From Blastococcus carthaginiensis (GTDB lineage Bacteria; Actinomycetota; Actinomycetes; Mycobacteriales; Geodermatophilaceae): 64,000 nucleotides of DNA. Below the pieces are notes generated by a model, which saw only the letters and a list, made by a program, of their open reading frames with translations, was not told the origin of the DNA and did not search any database. Both the position numbers and the translations under genes were made by a program. Shown here one piece after another: positions 55,641 to 64,000 of this stretch (positions within the stretch are counted from its first letter, which is position 1; each line of letters opens with the position of its first letter). The stretch covers positions 124,001 to 188,000 of the forward strand of contig NZ_JASNFN010000002.1 in assembly GCF_030731085.1 (NCBI RefSeq), written 5' to 3'.

Positions 55641-56852
55641 ATGTCATCAGCCGGGCCGCCCACCTCGCCGCCGCGCGACCGGGCCGACGCCTGCCCCGGG
55701 GCCCTGCAGACCCACTCCGCCGCCGACGGCGAGCTCGCGCGGGTGCGGGTCCCCGGCGGGCTGCTCCGCGCCGACCAGCTTCGCGTCCTCGCCGCGGCCG
55801 CCATCGAGCTCGGGAACGGCGCGCTGGAGCTCACCAGCCGCGGCAACGTGCAGCTCCGTGGCCTCCGGCCGGGCGCCGCAGGCGAGTTGGGCGACCGGCT
55901 GGCGGCGGCCGGGCTGCTGCCGAGCGACAGCCACGAGACGGCGCGCAACCTGCTGGGCAGCGTGCTCAGCGGGCGGGCCGGAGGTCGGCTCGACGCCCGG
56001 CCGTGGGTGCGCGCCTTCGACGCCGGCCTGTGCGCGGACCCCTCCCTCGCGGCGCTGCCGGGGCGGTTCCTGGCCACGTTCGACGACGGCCGGGGTGACG
56101 TCGCCGCGCTCGACGGCGATGTCGGCCTGCTGGCGCTCTCCCCCGGAAGCGTCGCACTCACCCTGGCCGGCGCCGACTCCGGGCTGCGCGCCGGCCCCGC
56201 CGGCGCCGTCGCTCTCGCGCTGGCCGCCACCCGGGCCTTCCTCGCCGAGCGCGCCGTGCAGGGTGGGAGCGCCTGGCGGCTGGCGGAGCTGGCGGACGGA
56301 CGCGCACGGGTGGCGGCGCGGGTAGCCGGTGCGCGGGTCGGGGTACCGGCCGAGCCGCGGGTCGAGGTGCCGGCCGGTGCGCGGGTCGAGGTACCGGCCG
56401 AGCCGCAGGTGCGTCCGATCGGCGCGGTGCCGCAGGACGACGGCCGGACGGCGCTCGCCGCGGTGGTGCCCCTGGGCCGGTTGACTGCCGCCCAGCTCAC
56501 GCTGCTGGCCGACCTCGCGGCGGAGGTCCAGCTGACGCCGTGGCGCGGGGTCGTGGTCCCCGATCTGGCCGACGGCTCGGCGGCTGCCCTCCTGGTCGAG
56601 GCGGGCTTGGTGCTCGACCCGGACAGCCCGTGGACCCGCGTGACCGCGTGCGCCGGGTTGCCCGGGTGCGCCAGATCGCTCGCCGACGTCCGCGCCGACG
56701 CGACCGCCGCCGTGATGGTCGGCTCCCTGCCTGCCGGTGGGGCGCGCCAGCACTGGGCCGGCTGCGAGCGCCGCTGCGGCCGACCCGGCGGGGCGGTGGT
56801 GGACGTGGTCGCCACCGGATCCGGTTACCGGATCGACGCACCGACCGCCTGA
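55641..56852 (+). CDS. cobG: Precorrin-3B synthase CobG
   Basis: A 403-residue member of the nitrite/sulfite-reductase fold that makes precorrin-3B using O2. It has the half-domain IELGNGALELTSRGNVQLRGL near the start. The C-terminal cluster cysteines are TACAGLPGCARS and CERRCGRP. A flexible insertion near residue 235 repeats PAEPRVEVPAGARVEVPAEP. CobG marks the aerobic B12 pathway. The next cobalamin gene, cobH, is 1.4 kb away because a 13E12 element lies between them. Confidence 0.88.
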   Translation: MSSAGPPTSPPRDRADACPGALQTHSAADGELARVRVPGGLLRADQLRVLAAAAIELGNGALELTSRGNVQLRGLRPGAAGELGDRLAAAGLLPSDSHETARNLLGSVLSGRAGGRLDARPWVRAFDAGLCADPSLAALPGRFLATFDDGRGDVAALDGDVGLLALSPGSVALTLAGADSGLRAGPAGAVALALAATRAFLAERAVQGGSAWRLAELADGRARVAARVAGARVGVPAEPRVEVPAGARVEVPAEPQVRPIGAVPQDDGRTALAAVVPLGRLTAAQLTLLADLAAEVQLTPWRGVVVPDLADGSAAALLVEAGLVLDPDSPWTRVTACAGLPGCARSLADVRADATAAVMVGSLPAGGARQHWAGCERRCGRPGGAVVDVVATGSGYRIDAPTA

Positions 56853-56882
56853 CGGCGTGGGGCCGTTGTCAAGGTTGTCTCG

Positions 56883-58185
56883 CGATCTGTGGACAAGGAC
56901 ATTGACCTGCGGATTCGTGCTGCAGGTGTCGTCGACCGGCGGTAGTATTCGCACATGTGTTCGACAGGTGTGGCCGATGCGATCGACCGGCTGGCCGCCG
57001 CCTTGGATGACCTGGCCGCCCAGGACCTGACCGCTGCGTTCGGGCCGCAGCTGATCGAACGGCTGGGCCTCCTGCTGGTGGCCGGTAACCGGTTGACCGC
57101 CGAGATCGCCCGCACCGTCCGCCAGGGCGAGTTGACCGGCGCCGCCGAGCACGACGGGCAGAAGACGATGGCCTCCTGGCTGCGCGGGCACGCCCGGCTG
57201 CCGGACCCCGCCGCCAAGCGGCTGGTCGCCGCCGGGCGCGCCCTGGAAGCCCTGCCCGCGGTCGCCGCAGCGGCCGCGACCGGGGCGGTGCCCGCCGAGG
57301 CGCTGGCCGTGATCGCCCCGGTGGCCGCACCGGGCAAGCTGGCCGCCGCCGCAGCCAGGAGGTCGACCTCGCCGGCGTCGATGCCGCCCTGGCCGAGGTC
57401 GCCGCCACCCGGACGCACGAGGAGCTACGCCAGGTCATGAAGCACTACCTGGCCCGGCTGGACCCCGACGGGCCCGAACCCGACCCCACCGAGGGCCGGT
57501 CGCTGACCTTCGTCAAGCACGCCGACGGCAGCGTGAGCGGCCGGTTCGAGCTCGACGCCGTGGGCGGGGAGAAGCTGCAGACCGCGATCGAGTCGATCGT
57601 GCAGGCCAACCGCCCGGCCGGGGACACGCGCACCCGGGCTCAGCAGTCCGCCGACGCCCTCGTCCAGCTGTGCGACAACGCCCTGGCCGCCGGCGGTCTG
57701 CCGATCCTGCGCACCCACAAACCACACGTCGTGGTCCGGGTGGACCTCGAGGACCTCATCGACCCCACCGCCGCCGCCCCCGGCGCAGCCCAGACCGGCT
57801 TCGGCACCATCATCTCCGCCGCCCGCGCCCGCTGGCTGGCCTGCGACGGCGGCATCAGCCGCATCGTCATCGGCCCCGACGGCGAAGTCCTGGACTACGG
57901 CCGCCGCCAACGGGTCTCCCCACCCCCGCTGCGCCGCGCCCTGGAGGCCCGCGACCGCGGCTGCGTGTTCACCGGCTGCCACGCCCCCGCCCACTGGTGC
58001 GACGTCCACCACCTCGTCCACTGGATCGACGGCGGCCAGACCGACCTCGAGAACTGCGCACTCCTGTGCGAACGCCACCACACCAAGATCCACCACGGCT
58101 TCCGGATCGAACGCCAACCCGACGGCCGATGGCGCACCTACCGCCCCGACGGCACCGAGATCCTGATCCTCCCTCGCATCACCGA
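56883..58185 (+). repeat. 13E12-type repeat element, copy 2
   Basis: Direct repeat of 23582-24900, sharing the region before the start codon and nearly the whole coding sequence, with scattered differences. It sits in the cobG-cobH interval. The shared part begins about 30 bases after the cobG stop. Confidence 0.85.
56943..56954 (+). promoter_or_regulatory. Leaderless -10 box of 13E12 copy 2
   Basis: TAGTAT (56943-56948), then TCGCAC, then ATG at 56955, identical to copy 1. Conservation of this short upstream stretch suggests that the element carries its own promoter. Confidence 0.5.
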
Positions 58186-58213
58186 AGAACCCGAGCGATC
58201 CCGGGCTGGCTGA
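56955..58213 (+). pseudogene. DUF222/HNH endonuclease (13E12 repeat family), frameshifted in DUF222
   Basis: Compared with copy 1, one C is missing near 57352-57357 (GCAGCCAGGAGG against GCAGCCCAGGAGG). The first frame therefore ends at 57440, and the rest is read from 57437 (ATG, MKHYLARLDPDG) to 58213. Here the HNH domain is whole: CVFTGCHAPAHWCDVHHLVHW, GGQTDLENCALLCERHH. The second part could be translated alone, but it lacks half of DUF222. The break differs from that of copy 1, so each was lost independently. Confidence 0.8.
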
Positions 58214-58297
58214 CCGGGCGCACGCGGGCTAGACCGGGCGCGGGCTGGCTGACCGGGCGCGGGCGGGCGGCGGCCACCGACGTAGCCTCTCCGCCCG

Positions 58298-58924
58298 ATG
58301 GTGGTCTACGAGTACGAGAAGGACGGCGCCGAGATCTACCGGCAGTCGTTCGCGACGATCCGCGCCGAGGCCGAGCTCGGCGGGCTGCCCGACGACGTCG
58401 CGCGCGTGGCGGTCCGGATGATCCACGCCTGCGGTCAGGTCGACCTGGTCGAGGACATCGCCTGCTCCCCCGCCGTCGTCCAGCGGGCGCGCGAGGCGCT
58501 CGACGCCGGCGCGCCGGTGCTGTGCGACGCCCAGATGGTGGCCAGCGGTATCACCCGGCGCCGGCTGCCCAAGGACAACGACGTCCTCTGCACCCTCGAC
58601 GACCCACGCACCCCCGGGCTCGCCGCCGAGCTCGGCACCACCCGCACCGCCGCCGCGCTGGAGCTGTGGCGGGACCGCCTCGACGGCGCCGTCGTCGCCA
58701 TCGGCAACGCCCCCACCGCGCTGTTCCACCTGCTCGAGATGGTCGCCGCCGGCGGTCCGCGCCCGGCCGCCGTCCTCGGCATCCCCGTCGGCTTCATCGG
58801 CGCCGCCGAGTCCAAGGACGCCCTCGCCGCCTCCGACCTCGAGTTCCTCGTCGTGCGGGGCCGCCGCGGCGGCAGCGCCATCACGGCGGCCGCGGTCAAT
58901 GCGATCGCGAGCGACGCCGAATGA
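58298..58924 (+). CDS. cobH: Precorrin-8X methylmutase CobH/CbiC
   Basis: Moves the C11 methyl group to C12 to make hydrogenobyrinate. The 208-residue protein has the catalytic-histidine motif RMIHACGQVDLVEDI, then DAQMVASGI, VVAIGNAPTALFHLLEM and GIPVGFIGAAESK, all typical. Its stop overlaps the cobIJ start (ATGA). The 84-base gap after the 13E12 element holds only short imperfect repeats of GGGCGCGGGCTGGCTGACC. Its promoter may have been separated from cobG by the insertion. Confidence 0.93.
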   Translation: MVVYEYEKDGAEIYRQSFATIRAEAELGGLPDDVARVAVRMIHACGQVDLVEDIACSPAVVQRAREALDAGAPVLCDAQMVASGITRRRLPKDNDVLCTLDDPRTPGLAAELGTTRTAAALELWRDRLDGAVVAIGNAPTALFHLLEMVAAGGPRPAAVLGIPVGFIGAAESKDALAASDLEFLVVRGRRGGSAITAAAVNAIASDAE

Positions 58925-60495
58925 GTGGACAGGACCGTGAGCCGCGCAGCGAGGACCCAGCGAAGAGCGGAGCGCCCCGCGGGAGTGAACCGGGTGCGAT
59001 GACCGGCCGGCTGTACGGGGTCGGGCTCGGGCCCGGCGACCCCGAGCTCGTCACCGTCAAGGCCGCCCGGCTGATCGGCGCCGCCGACGTCGTCGCCTTC
59101 CACGCCGCCCGGCACGGCCGCTCGGTGGCCCGGGCCCTCGCCGAGCCCTACCTGCGCGCCGGCCAGGTCGAGGAGCTGCTGGTCTACCCGGTCACCACCG
59201 AGACCACCGACCACCCCGGGGGCTACCAGGGCGCCATCGACGAGTTCTACGAGGCGGCCGCCGCCCGGCTCGCCGCGCACCTGGACGCCGGCCGCGACGT
59301 CGTCGTCCTCGCCGAGGGCGACCCGCTCTTCTACGGCTCCTACATGCACATGCACAAGCGGCTGGCGCACCGCTACCCCACCGAGGTCGTCCCCGGCGTC
59401 ACCAGCGTGACCGCGGCCGCCGCGGCCGTCGGGCGCCCGCTGGTCGAGCGCGACGAGGTGCTCACCGTCCTCCCCGGCACGCTCCCCGCCGACGAGCTCG
59501 CCGCCCGCCTCGCCGCCACCGACTCGGCGGCGGTCATGAAGCTCGGCCGCACCTTCCCCCAGGTGCGCGAGGCCTTCGAGCGCGCCGGCGTCCTCGACCG
59601 CGCCCTCTACGTCGAGCGGGCCACCACCGACCGCCAGCGCTGCCTGCCGCTGGCCGAGGTCGACCCGGCGAGCGTCCCGTACTTCTCCCTCGCCCTGCTG
59701 CCCAGCCCGCTCACCCCTCAGGTCACCCGACCGGCGCCGGAGGCCGGCCGGCCGACCGACGCCGGTGAGGTGGTCGTCGTCGGCCTCGGTCCCGGCGCCC
59801 GCAGCTGGACGACCCCCGAGGCCGCCGAGGCGCTCGCCGCCGCCGACGACCTGGTCGGCTACGGCCCCTACCTCGACCGCGTCGCGGTCAACCCGCGCCA
59901 GACCCGCCACGCCAGCGACAACCGCGTCGAGGCCGACCGCGCCGCCCACGCGCTGACGCTGGCGCAGCAGGGCCGCCGGGTCGCGGTCGTCTCCAGCGGC
60001 GACCCCGGGGTCTTCGCCATGGCCGCCGCGGTGCTCGAGGTCGCCGAGCGCCCCGAGTTCACCGGCGTCCCGGTGCGGGTCGTCCCCGGTCTCACCGCCG
60101 CGCAGGCGGTCGCGTCCCGGGTCGGCGCCCCGCTGGGCCACGACTTCTGCGTGCTCTCGCTCTCCGACGTCCTCAAGCCGTGGGAGGTGATCGTCGACCG
60201 GCTGCGCCACGCCGCCGCCGCCGACCTGGTCATCGCCCTCTACAACCCGCGCTCCAGGCACCGCCCCCACCAGCTCGGCGAGGCGCTGCGGGTGCTGCTG
60301 GAGGCGCGCCCGCCGCAGACCGTGGTGGTCGTCGGCCGCGACGTCGGCGGGCCGGAGGAGACCGTCCGGGTCACCGCCCTCGGCACGCTCGACCCCGCGA
60401 CCGTCGACATGCGCTGCCTGGTGCTCGTCGGCTCCTCGCAGACCCGCGTCACGCCGTCGGGCGCGGTCTACACCTCCCGCAGCTACCCGCGCTGA
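58921..60495 (+). CDS. cobIJ: Fused precorrin-2 C20- and precorrin-3B C17-methyltransferase (CobI-CobJ)
   Basis: A 524-residue fusion of two SAM-dependent tetrapyrrole methylases. The first half (CobI) has YGVGLGPGDPELVTVKA and EGDPLFYGSYMHMHKRL. The second (CobJ) has VVVVGLGPGARSWTTPEA, VVSSGDPGVFAMAAAVLE, IALYNPRSRHRPHQL and VGRDVGGPEETV. The first 26 residues (MSGQDREPRSEDPAKSGAPRG...) are a charged extension that looks repeat-derived; an ATG at 58999 would give the normal N-terminus. The ATG at 58921 is favoured by the ATGA overlap with cobH. Confidence 0.93.
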   Translation: MSGQDREPRSEDPAKSGAPRGSEPGAMTGRLYGVGLGPGDPELVTVKAARLIGAADVVAFHAARHGRSVARALAEPYLRAGQVEELLVYPVTTETTDHPGGYQGAIDEFYEAAAARLAAHLDAGRDVVVLAEGDPLFYGSYMHMHKRLAHRYPTEVVPGVTSVTAAAAAVGRPLVERDEVLTVLPGTLPADELAARLAATDSAAVMKLGRTFPQVREAFERAGVLDRALYVERATTDRQRCLPLAEVDPASVPYFSLALLPSPLTPQVTRPAPEAGRPTDAGEVVVVGLGPGARSWTTPEAAEALAAADDLVGYGPYLDRVAVNPRQTRHASDNRVEADRAAHALTLAQQGRRVAVVSSGDPGVFAMAAAVLEVAERPEFTGVPVRVVPGLTAAQAVASRVGAPLGHDFCVLSLSDVLKPWEVIVDRLRHAAAADLVIALYNPRSRHRPHQLGEALRVLLEARPPQTVVVVGRDVGGPEETVRVTALGTLDPATVDMRCLVLVGSSQTRVTPSGAVYTSRSYPR

Positions 60496-60512
60496 CACAC
60501 CGCGGCGCGGGA

Positions 60513-61778
60513 ATGCCGGCGCGATCGTTGCCCTTGGCCACCATCGTGGCTGCACCGACCCTCCGCCGGAACCCCGCGTTCCGGACCGCCGCCGGCCTGC
60601 TCATCCTGGTCCTGGCCGCGTCGGGCGTCCCCACGCCGCTGTACCGCGTCTACCAGGAGCAGTTCGGCTTCGGCCCCGGGATGCTGACCACCGTCTTCGG
60701 CATCTACGCCCTGGCCCTGCTCGCCGCGCTGCTGGTGGTGGGCGGCCTCTCCGACCACGTCGGACGGCGACCGGTGCTGGCCGGCGGGCTGCTGCTGCAG
60801 GCGGTCTCGATGGTCGTCTTCCTCGCCGCGGACAGCGTCGGCTGGCTGCTCGCCGCCCGGGTGCTGCAGGGCCTCTCCATGGGCGTCCTGACCGGCACCC
60901 TCGGCGCGGTGCTGCTGGACACCCAGCGCCCGGCCCGCCCACTGGGCGCCCTGCTCAACAGCGCCGCCCCGGGTCTGGGCCTGTCGGTCGGCGCGGTCGG
61001 CGCCGGCCTCGTCGTCGAGTACGTCGCCTCGCCCGCCCGCTGGGTGTTCGGCGTGCTCGCCGTCGTCCTGCTGGTCGCGGCGGCGGCCGTAGTGCTCCTG
61101 CCCGAGACCTCGCCCCGCGCCCCCGGGGCGCTCCGCTCGCTGCGCCCGACGGTCCGCGTCCCGCGCTCGCAGCGGCCGGCGTTCCTCGCCGTGCTGCCGG
61201 TCATGGTCGCCGCCTGGGCGCTGGGCGGCCTCTACCTGTCGCTTGGGCCGTCCCTCGTCGCCGGCGTGTTCGGCATCGAGGACCACCTGGTGGGCAGCCT
61301 CATGGTCCTGGCCATGCACGGCTCCGGCGGCGTCGCCGCCATCCTGGGCCGCGACCTCGCCGCGGAGCGGGCCATGGTCGGCGGCGCCACCCTCTTCGCC
61401 GGCGGCGTCACCGGCACGATCGCCGCACTGCTCACCGGCCAGGTCGCCGTGCTCTTCGTCTCCGCGGTCGTCTCGGGGCTCGGCTTCGGCCTGTCGTTCC
61501 TCGGCTCCGTCGCGACCGCCAGCGCCGGCGTCGACCCCGCCGAGCGCGCCGGGCTGCTGTCCAGCATCTTCGTCGTCGGCTACCTCAGCTTCAGCGTGCC
61601 CGCGGTCGTCGCCGGGGCGGCCACCGGGGCCTTCGGCCTGGAGACGGTCACCGAGGTGTACGCGGCCGTGCTCGTCGTCCTCGCGCTGACCGCGATCGCC
61701 GGGGTGCGGGTGCGCCGCCGCCGCGCCGGGCCCGCCGGGGCGACGACCGGCGCGGCAGCGGAACGGCTCCCGGCCTGA
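60513..61778 (+). CDS. Major facilitator superfamily transporter
   Basis: A 421-residue protein with about 12 membrane spans. The MFS A-motif between spans 2 and 3 is GGLSDHVGRRPVLAGG, followed by RVLQGLSMGVLTGTLGAVLLDT. It exports or imports small molecules by proton exchange. It starts 17 bases after cobIJ on the same strand and is probably co-transcribed, but nothing in it indicates a cobalt or corrin substrate. Confidence 0.85.
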   Translation: MPARSLPLATIVAAPTLRRNPAFRTAAGLLILVLAASGVPTPLYRVYQEQFGFGPGMLTTVFGIYALALLAALLVVGGLSDHVGRRPVLAGGLLLQAVSMVVFLAADSVGWLLAARVLQGLSMGVLTGTLGAVLLDTQRPARPLGALLNSAAPGLGLSVGAVGAGLVVEYVASPARWVFGVLAVVLLVAAAAVVLLPETSPRAPGALRSLRPTVRVPRSQRPAFLAVLPVMVAAWALGGLYLSLGPSLVAGVFGIEDHLVGSLMVLAMHGSGGVAAILGRDLAAERAMVGGATLFAGGVTGTIAALLTGQVAVLFVSAVVSGLGFGLSFLGSVATASAGVDPAERAGLLSSIFVVGYLSFSVPAVVAGAATGAFGLETVTEVYAAVLVVLALTAIAGVRVRRRRAGPAGATTGAAAERLPA

Positions 61779-61781
61779 CGA

Positions 61782-62399
61782 TCAGCGGCCGGGGTAGGGC
61801 TGCGCCTTGAGTGCCTTGGCCAGGTGCGCGGCGTTCTCGGCCAGGGTCGCGGTCGTGGAGGCGACCGCCTCGGGCGTCTCGTCGAGGTCCTTGTAGTCGG
61901 TGCCGCCCATGGCCTGGTCGTTCCAGTAGGTCGCCCCCTGCGCCGGGATCGTGAAGCCGATGTCGTCCAGGCCCTGGAACAGGTCGGCGACGATCTTGTG
62001 TGCGCCGTCCTCGTTGCCGACGACGGAGACGACCGCCACCTTGCCGGTGACCTTCGGCCGGCCCGAGTCGTCGGTCTCGGAGAGCTCGCCGTCGAGGCGC
62101 TCCAGCACCCGCTGGGCGACGCTGCTCATGTGCCCCACCCACGTCGGCGTGGACACGACGAGGATGTCGGCGGCCATCATCTGCTCGCGGATCGCGGGCC
62201 ACTGGTCGCCCTCGCCCATGTCCACCTCGACGCCGGGCTTGACGTCGTGGTCGACGACCCGGACGACATCGCCGGTGACGCCGTGCTTCTCCAGCTCCCC
62301 CAGGATCTGGCGGGCGATCAGGTCGCTGCTCGACGGTGCGGGCGTGGGCTTGAGGCTGCAGACGAGGGCCAGTGCGCGAAGCGGTGCGGATTCGGTCAT
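61782..62399 (-). CDS. Flavodoxin-like NADPH-dependent FMN reductase family protein
   Basis: A 205-residue flavodoxin-fold protein: ALALVCSLKPTPAPSSSDLIARQIL at the start for phosphate binding, ADILVVSTPTWVGHMSSVAQRVLERLDG for the flavin ring, and VVSVVGNEDGAHKIVADLFQGLDDIGF. It is similar to WrbA/NAD(P)H-quinone-type reductases. I start it at the ATG at 62399 (MTESAPLRA). It is convergent with the MFS gene, three bases away, and follows cobK by 43 bases. A link to corrin reduction is possible but unproven. Confidence 0.83.
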   Translation of the reverse strand: MTESAPLRALALVCSLKPTPAPSSSDLIARQILGELEKHGVTGDVVRVVDHDVKPGVEVDMGEGDQWPAIREQMMAADILVVSTPTWVGHMSSVAQRVLERLDGELSETDDSGRPKVTGKVAVVSVVGNEDGAHKIVADLFQGLDDIGFTIPAQGATYWNDQAMGGTDYKDLDETPEAVASTTATLAENAAHLAKALKAQPYPGR

Positions 62400-62442
62400 G
62401 CCGGTGCACTGCCCCGCTGACCTGCATCGACACACATGACGA

Positions 62443-63180
62443 TCAGATTGCGCGCGACCGGATCCAGCCCCGCGCCTCGTCCACCGTCGCCACCACCGGG
62501 ACGCCGGTCGGCAGCGGTGGCCGGCGCACCAGCACCACCGGCACCCCGCGCTCCCGGGCCGCGGTGAGCTTGGCCACCGTCATCGGGCCGCCGCTGTCCT
62601 TGGTGACGACGACGTCGACGGCGTGCTCGCGCAGCAGAGCCAGCTCGTCGTCGAGGCTGAACGGGCCGCGCGCGAGGACGGTGGTGGTGCGCGCCGGCAA
62701 CGGCGGCTCCGGCGGGTCGACGGAGCGGACGACGCAGTGGGCCGCCAGCCCGGCGAAGGCGGCCAGCCCCTGGCGGCCCGTGGTGAGGAAGACGCAGTCG
62801 AACCCCTGCACCGCCTCCGCCGCCCCGGCCAGCGAGTCGACCCACCGCCAGTCGTCGCCCGGCTGCGCGGACCAACCCGGCCGCTGCAGGCGCAGCAGGG
62901 GCACCCCGGTGGCGCCGGCGGCCGCGGCGGCGGAGGCGGTCATCGCGGTGGCGAACGGGTGCGTCGCATCGACGACCGCGTCCACCGGGTTCGCCCGCAG
63001 CCACTCCGCGAGACCTTCTGCGCCGCCGAATCCGCCGATCCGGACCTTCCCGGCTGGCAGCGCCGGTTCGGCGACCCGTCCGGCCAGCGAGCTGACGACG
63101 TCGACCCCGTCGGCCACCAGCGCCGACGCCAGCCGCCGCGCCTCCCCGGTGCCGCCGAGGACCAGCACCCGGCCGGTCAC
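62443..63180 (-). CDS. cobK: Precorrin-6A reductase CobK
   Basis: A 245-residue NADPH-dependent reductase of the corrin ring. The start RVLVLGGTGEARRLASAL is the nucleotide-binding loop of the family, followed by VRIGGFGGAEGLAEWL, VVDATHPFATAMTASA, LLRLQRPGW and VVTKDSGGPMTVAKL. I choose the GTG at 63180 because it puts the motif near residue 4; the frame is open further up. It is divergent from cbiD, with 26 bases between the start codons, so the promoters must overlap. Confidence 0.92.
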   Translation of the reverse strand: MTGRVLVLGGTGEARRLASALVADGVDVVSSLAGRVAEPALPAGKVRIGGFGGAEGLAEWLRANPVDAVVDATHPFATAMTASAAAAAGATGVPLLRLQRPGWSAQPGDDWRWVDSLAGAAEAVQGFDCVFLTTGRQGLAAFAGLAAHCVVRSVDPPEPPLPARTTTVLARGPFSLDDELALLREHAVDVVVTKDSGGPMTVAKLTAARERGVPVVLVRRPPLPTGVPVVATVDEARGWIRSRAI

Positions 63181-63206
63181 CCGAGGTCGCCGTGCATGCT
63201 GGTCGG

Positions 63207-64000
63207 GTGGCGAAAACGACCGGCACCGGCCTGCGCCCGGGCTGGACCACCGGCGCCTGCGCAACCGCCGCCGCCACCGCCGCCTACACCGCCCTGCTCA
63301 CCGGCGAGTTCCCCGACCCGGTGACGATCGACCTGCCGAAGGACCGGCACCCGGCGTTCGCGCTGGCCACCGAGCGCCTGGACGACGACGCCGCCACCGC
63401 GGGCGTGGTCAAGGACGCCGGTGACGACCCCGACGTCACCCACGGCGCGCTCGTCTCCGTGCGGGTGACGCACGGCGCGCCGGGCAGCGGGGTCAGCTTC
63501 CGGGCCGGCGAGGGCGTGGGCACGGTGACCAAGCCCGGGCTGCCGCTGGCCGTCGGCGAGCCGGCGATCAACCCGATGCCCCGGCAGTTCATCCGCGAGC
63601 ACGTGGCCGCGGTCGCCGCGCGGCACGAGGGTACCGGCGACGTCGTCGTCGAGGTGTCGGTGGAGCACGGCGCGGAGCTGGCCCGGCGCACCTGGAACCC
63701 GCGGCTGGGCATCCTCGGCGGGCTGTCGATCCTCGGCACCACCGGCGTCGTCGTCCCGTACTCGTGCTCGGCGTGGATCGATTCGATCCGCCGGGGCATC
63801 GACGTCGCCCGCGCCGCCGGGCACCCGCACGTCGCCGCCTGCACCGGCAGCACCAGCGAACGCGTCGTCGTCGAGCGGTTCGGCCTGCCCGAGGACGCGC
63901 TGCTGGACATGGGCGACTTCGCCGGCGCCGTCCTGAAGTACCTGGGCCGCCACCCCGTGCCGCGGCTGACGATCGCCGGCGGCATCGGCAAGCTCGCCAA
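63207..64000 (+). CDS. cbiD: Cobalt-precorrin-5B C1-methyltransferase CbiD, 3' end cut
   Basis: Runs open to the last base of the window, so the C-terminus is missing. The visible 264 codons begin VAKTTGTGLRPGWTTGACATAAATAA and include GVVKDAGDDPDVTHG, KPGLPLAVGEPAINPMPRQFI and GTTGVVVPYSCSAWIDSIRRGIDVARAAGHPHV, all typical of CbiD. It methylates C1 and removes the C20 unit in the anaerobic route, and replaces CobF in many actinobacteria. The start is the GTG at 63207. Confidence 0.92.
   Translation, partial: MAKTTGTGLRPGWTTGACATAAATAAYTALLTGEFPDPVTIDLPKDRHPAFALATERLDDDAATAGVVKDAGDDPDVTHGALVSVRVTHGAPGSGVSFRAGEGVGTVTKPGLPLAVGEPAINPMPRQFIREHVAAVAARHEGTGDVVVEVSVEHGAELARRTWNPRLGILGGLSILGTTGVVVPYSCSAWIDSIRRGIDVARAAGHPHVAACTGSTSERVVVERFGLPEDALLDMGDFAGAVLKYLGRHPVPRLTIAGGIGKLA

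Overview
The window is very GC-rich (roughly 75%), uses GTG starts and ATGA/GTGA gene overlaps heavily, and carries WhiB, PASTA-kinase, MMPL, 13E12-type HNH repeats, a ydaO/c-di-AMP leader and a Hhy-type hydrogenase. This fits a free-living soil or rock-surface actinobacterium; Geodermatophilaceae (Geodermatophilus, Blastococcus, Modestobacter) is my best guess, but this is an inference from content, not a database match.

Layout. 1-6.5 kb (+): the 3' end of a thiamine-diphosphate enzyme, a giant FAD/Fe-S oxidase, an enolase-superfamily protein and a PPC-domain protein. 6.7-20.1 kb (-): one compact operon of about 15 genes for a group 1h (formerly group 5) [NiFe] hydrogenase. It reads hypA, hypB, unknown 500-aa protein, maturation protease, hemerythrin, hhyS, hhyL, NifU-like, DUF5947, a 74-aa protein, a 35-aa membrane peptide, hypF, hypC, hypD, hypE. 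Such enzymes scavenge atmospheric H2. 20.4-23.2 kb (+): a TetR repressor with two tandem operators and an MMPL exporter. 23.3-24.9 kb: a 32-bp tandem repeat and a broken 13E12 (DUF222/HNH) element. 25-30.2 kb: SUV3-like helicase, MscS channel, WhiB, SelO and a small acidic protein. 30.2-34 kb (-): PASTA Ser/Thr kinase, a decayed SDR gene, and a secreted coiled-coil protein behind a c-di-AMP riboswitch. 34-46.6 kb: a mixed housekeeping region (family A polymerase with an HhH protein, enoyl-reductase-like protein, GH13 glucosidase, GGDEF cyclase, CoA lyase, LLM oxidoreductase, P-loop protein, lipase, SRPBCC, small membrane proteins, zinc ribbon). 47-48.6 kb: a solute-binding protein gene with an in-frame TAG. 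48.7-64 kb: cobalamin genes cobN (-, behind a B12 riboswitch), cobG, cobH, cobIJ, cobK (-) and cbiD (cut by the window end). Among them lie a DUF4383 protein, a retron-like reverse transcriptase and a second broken 13E12 copy.

Most unusual items: (i) a retron-type reverse transcriptase whose N-terminal third is separated from the catalytic part by one in-frame TGA, preceded by four back-to-back hairpins that could be a structured RNA; (ii) unassigned small and conserved proteins inside the hydrogenase operon; (iii) two 13E12 copies 33 kb apart, each broken by a different frameshift, the second lying in the middle of the cobalamin genes; (iv) two metabolite riboswitches (c-di-AMP, cobalamin); (v) two genes in one window carrying a single in-frame stop.
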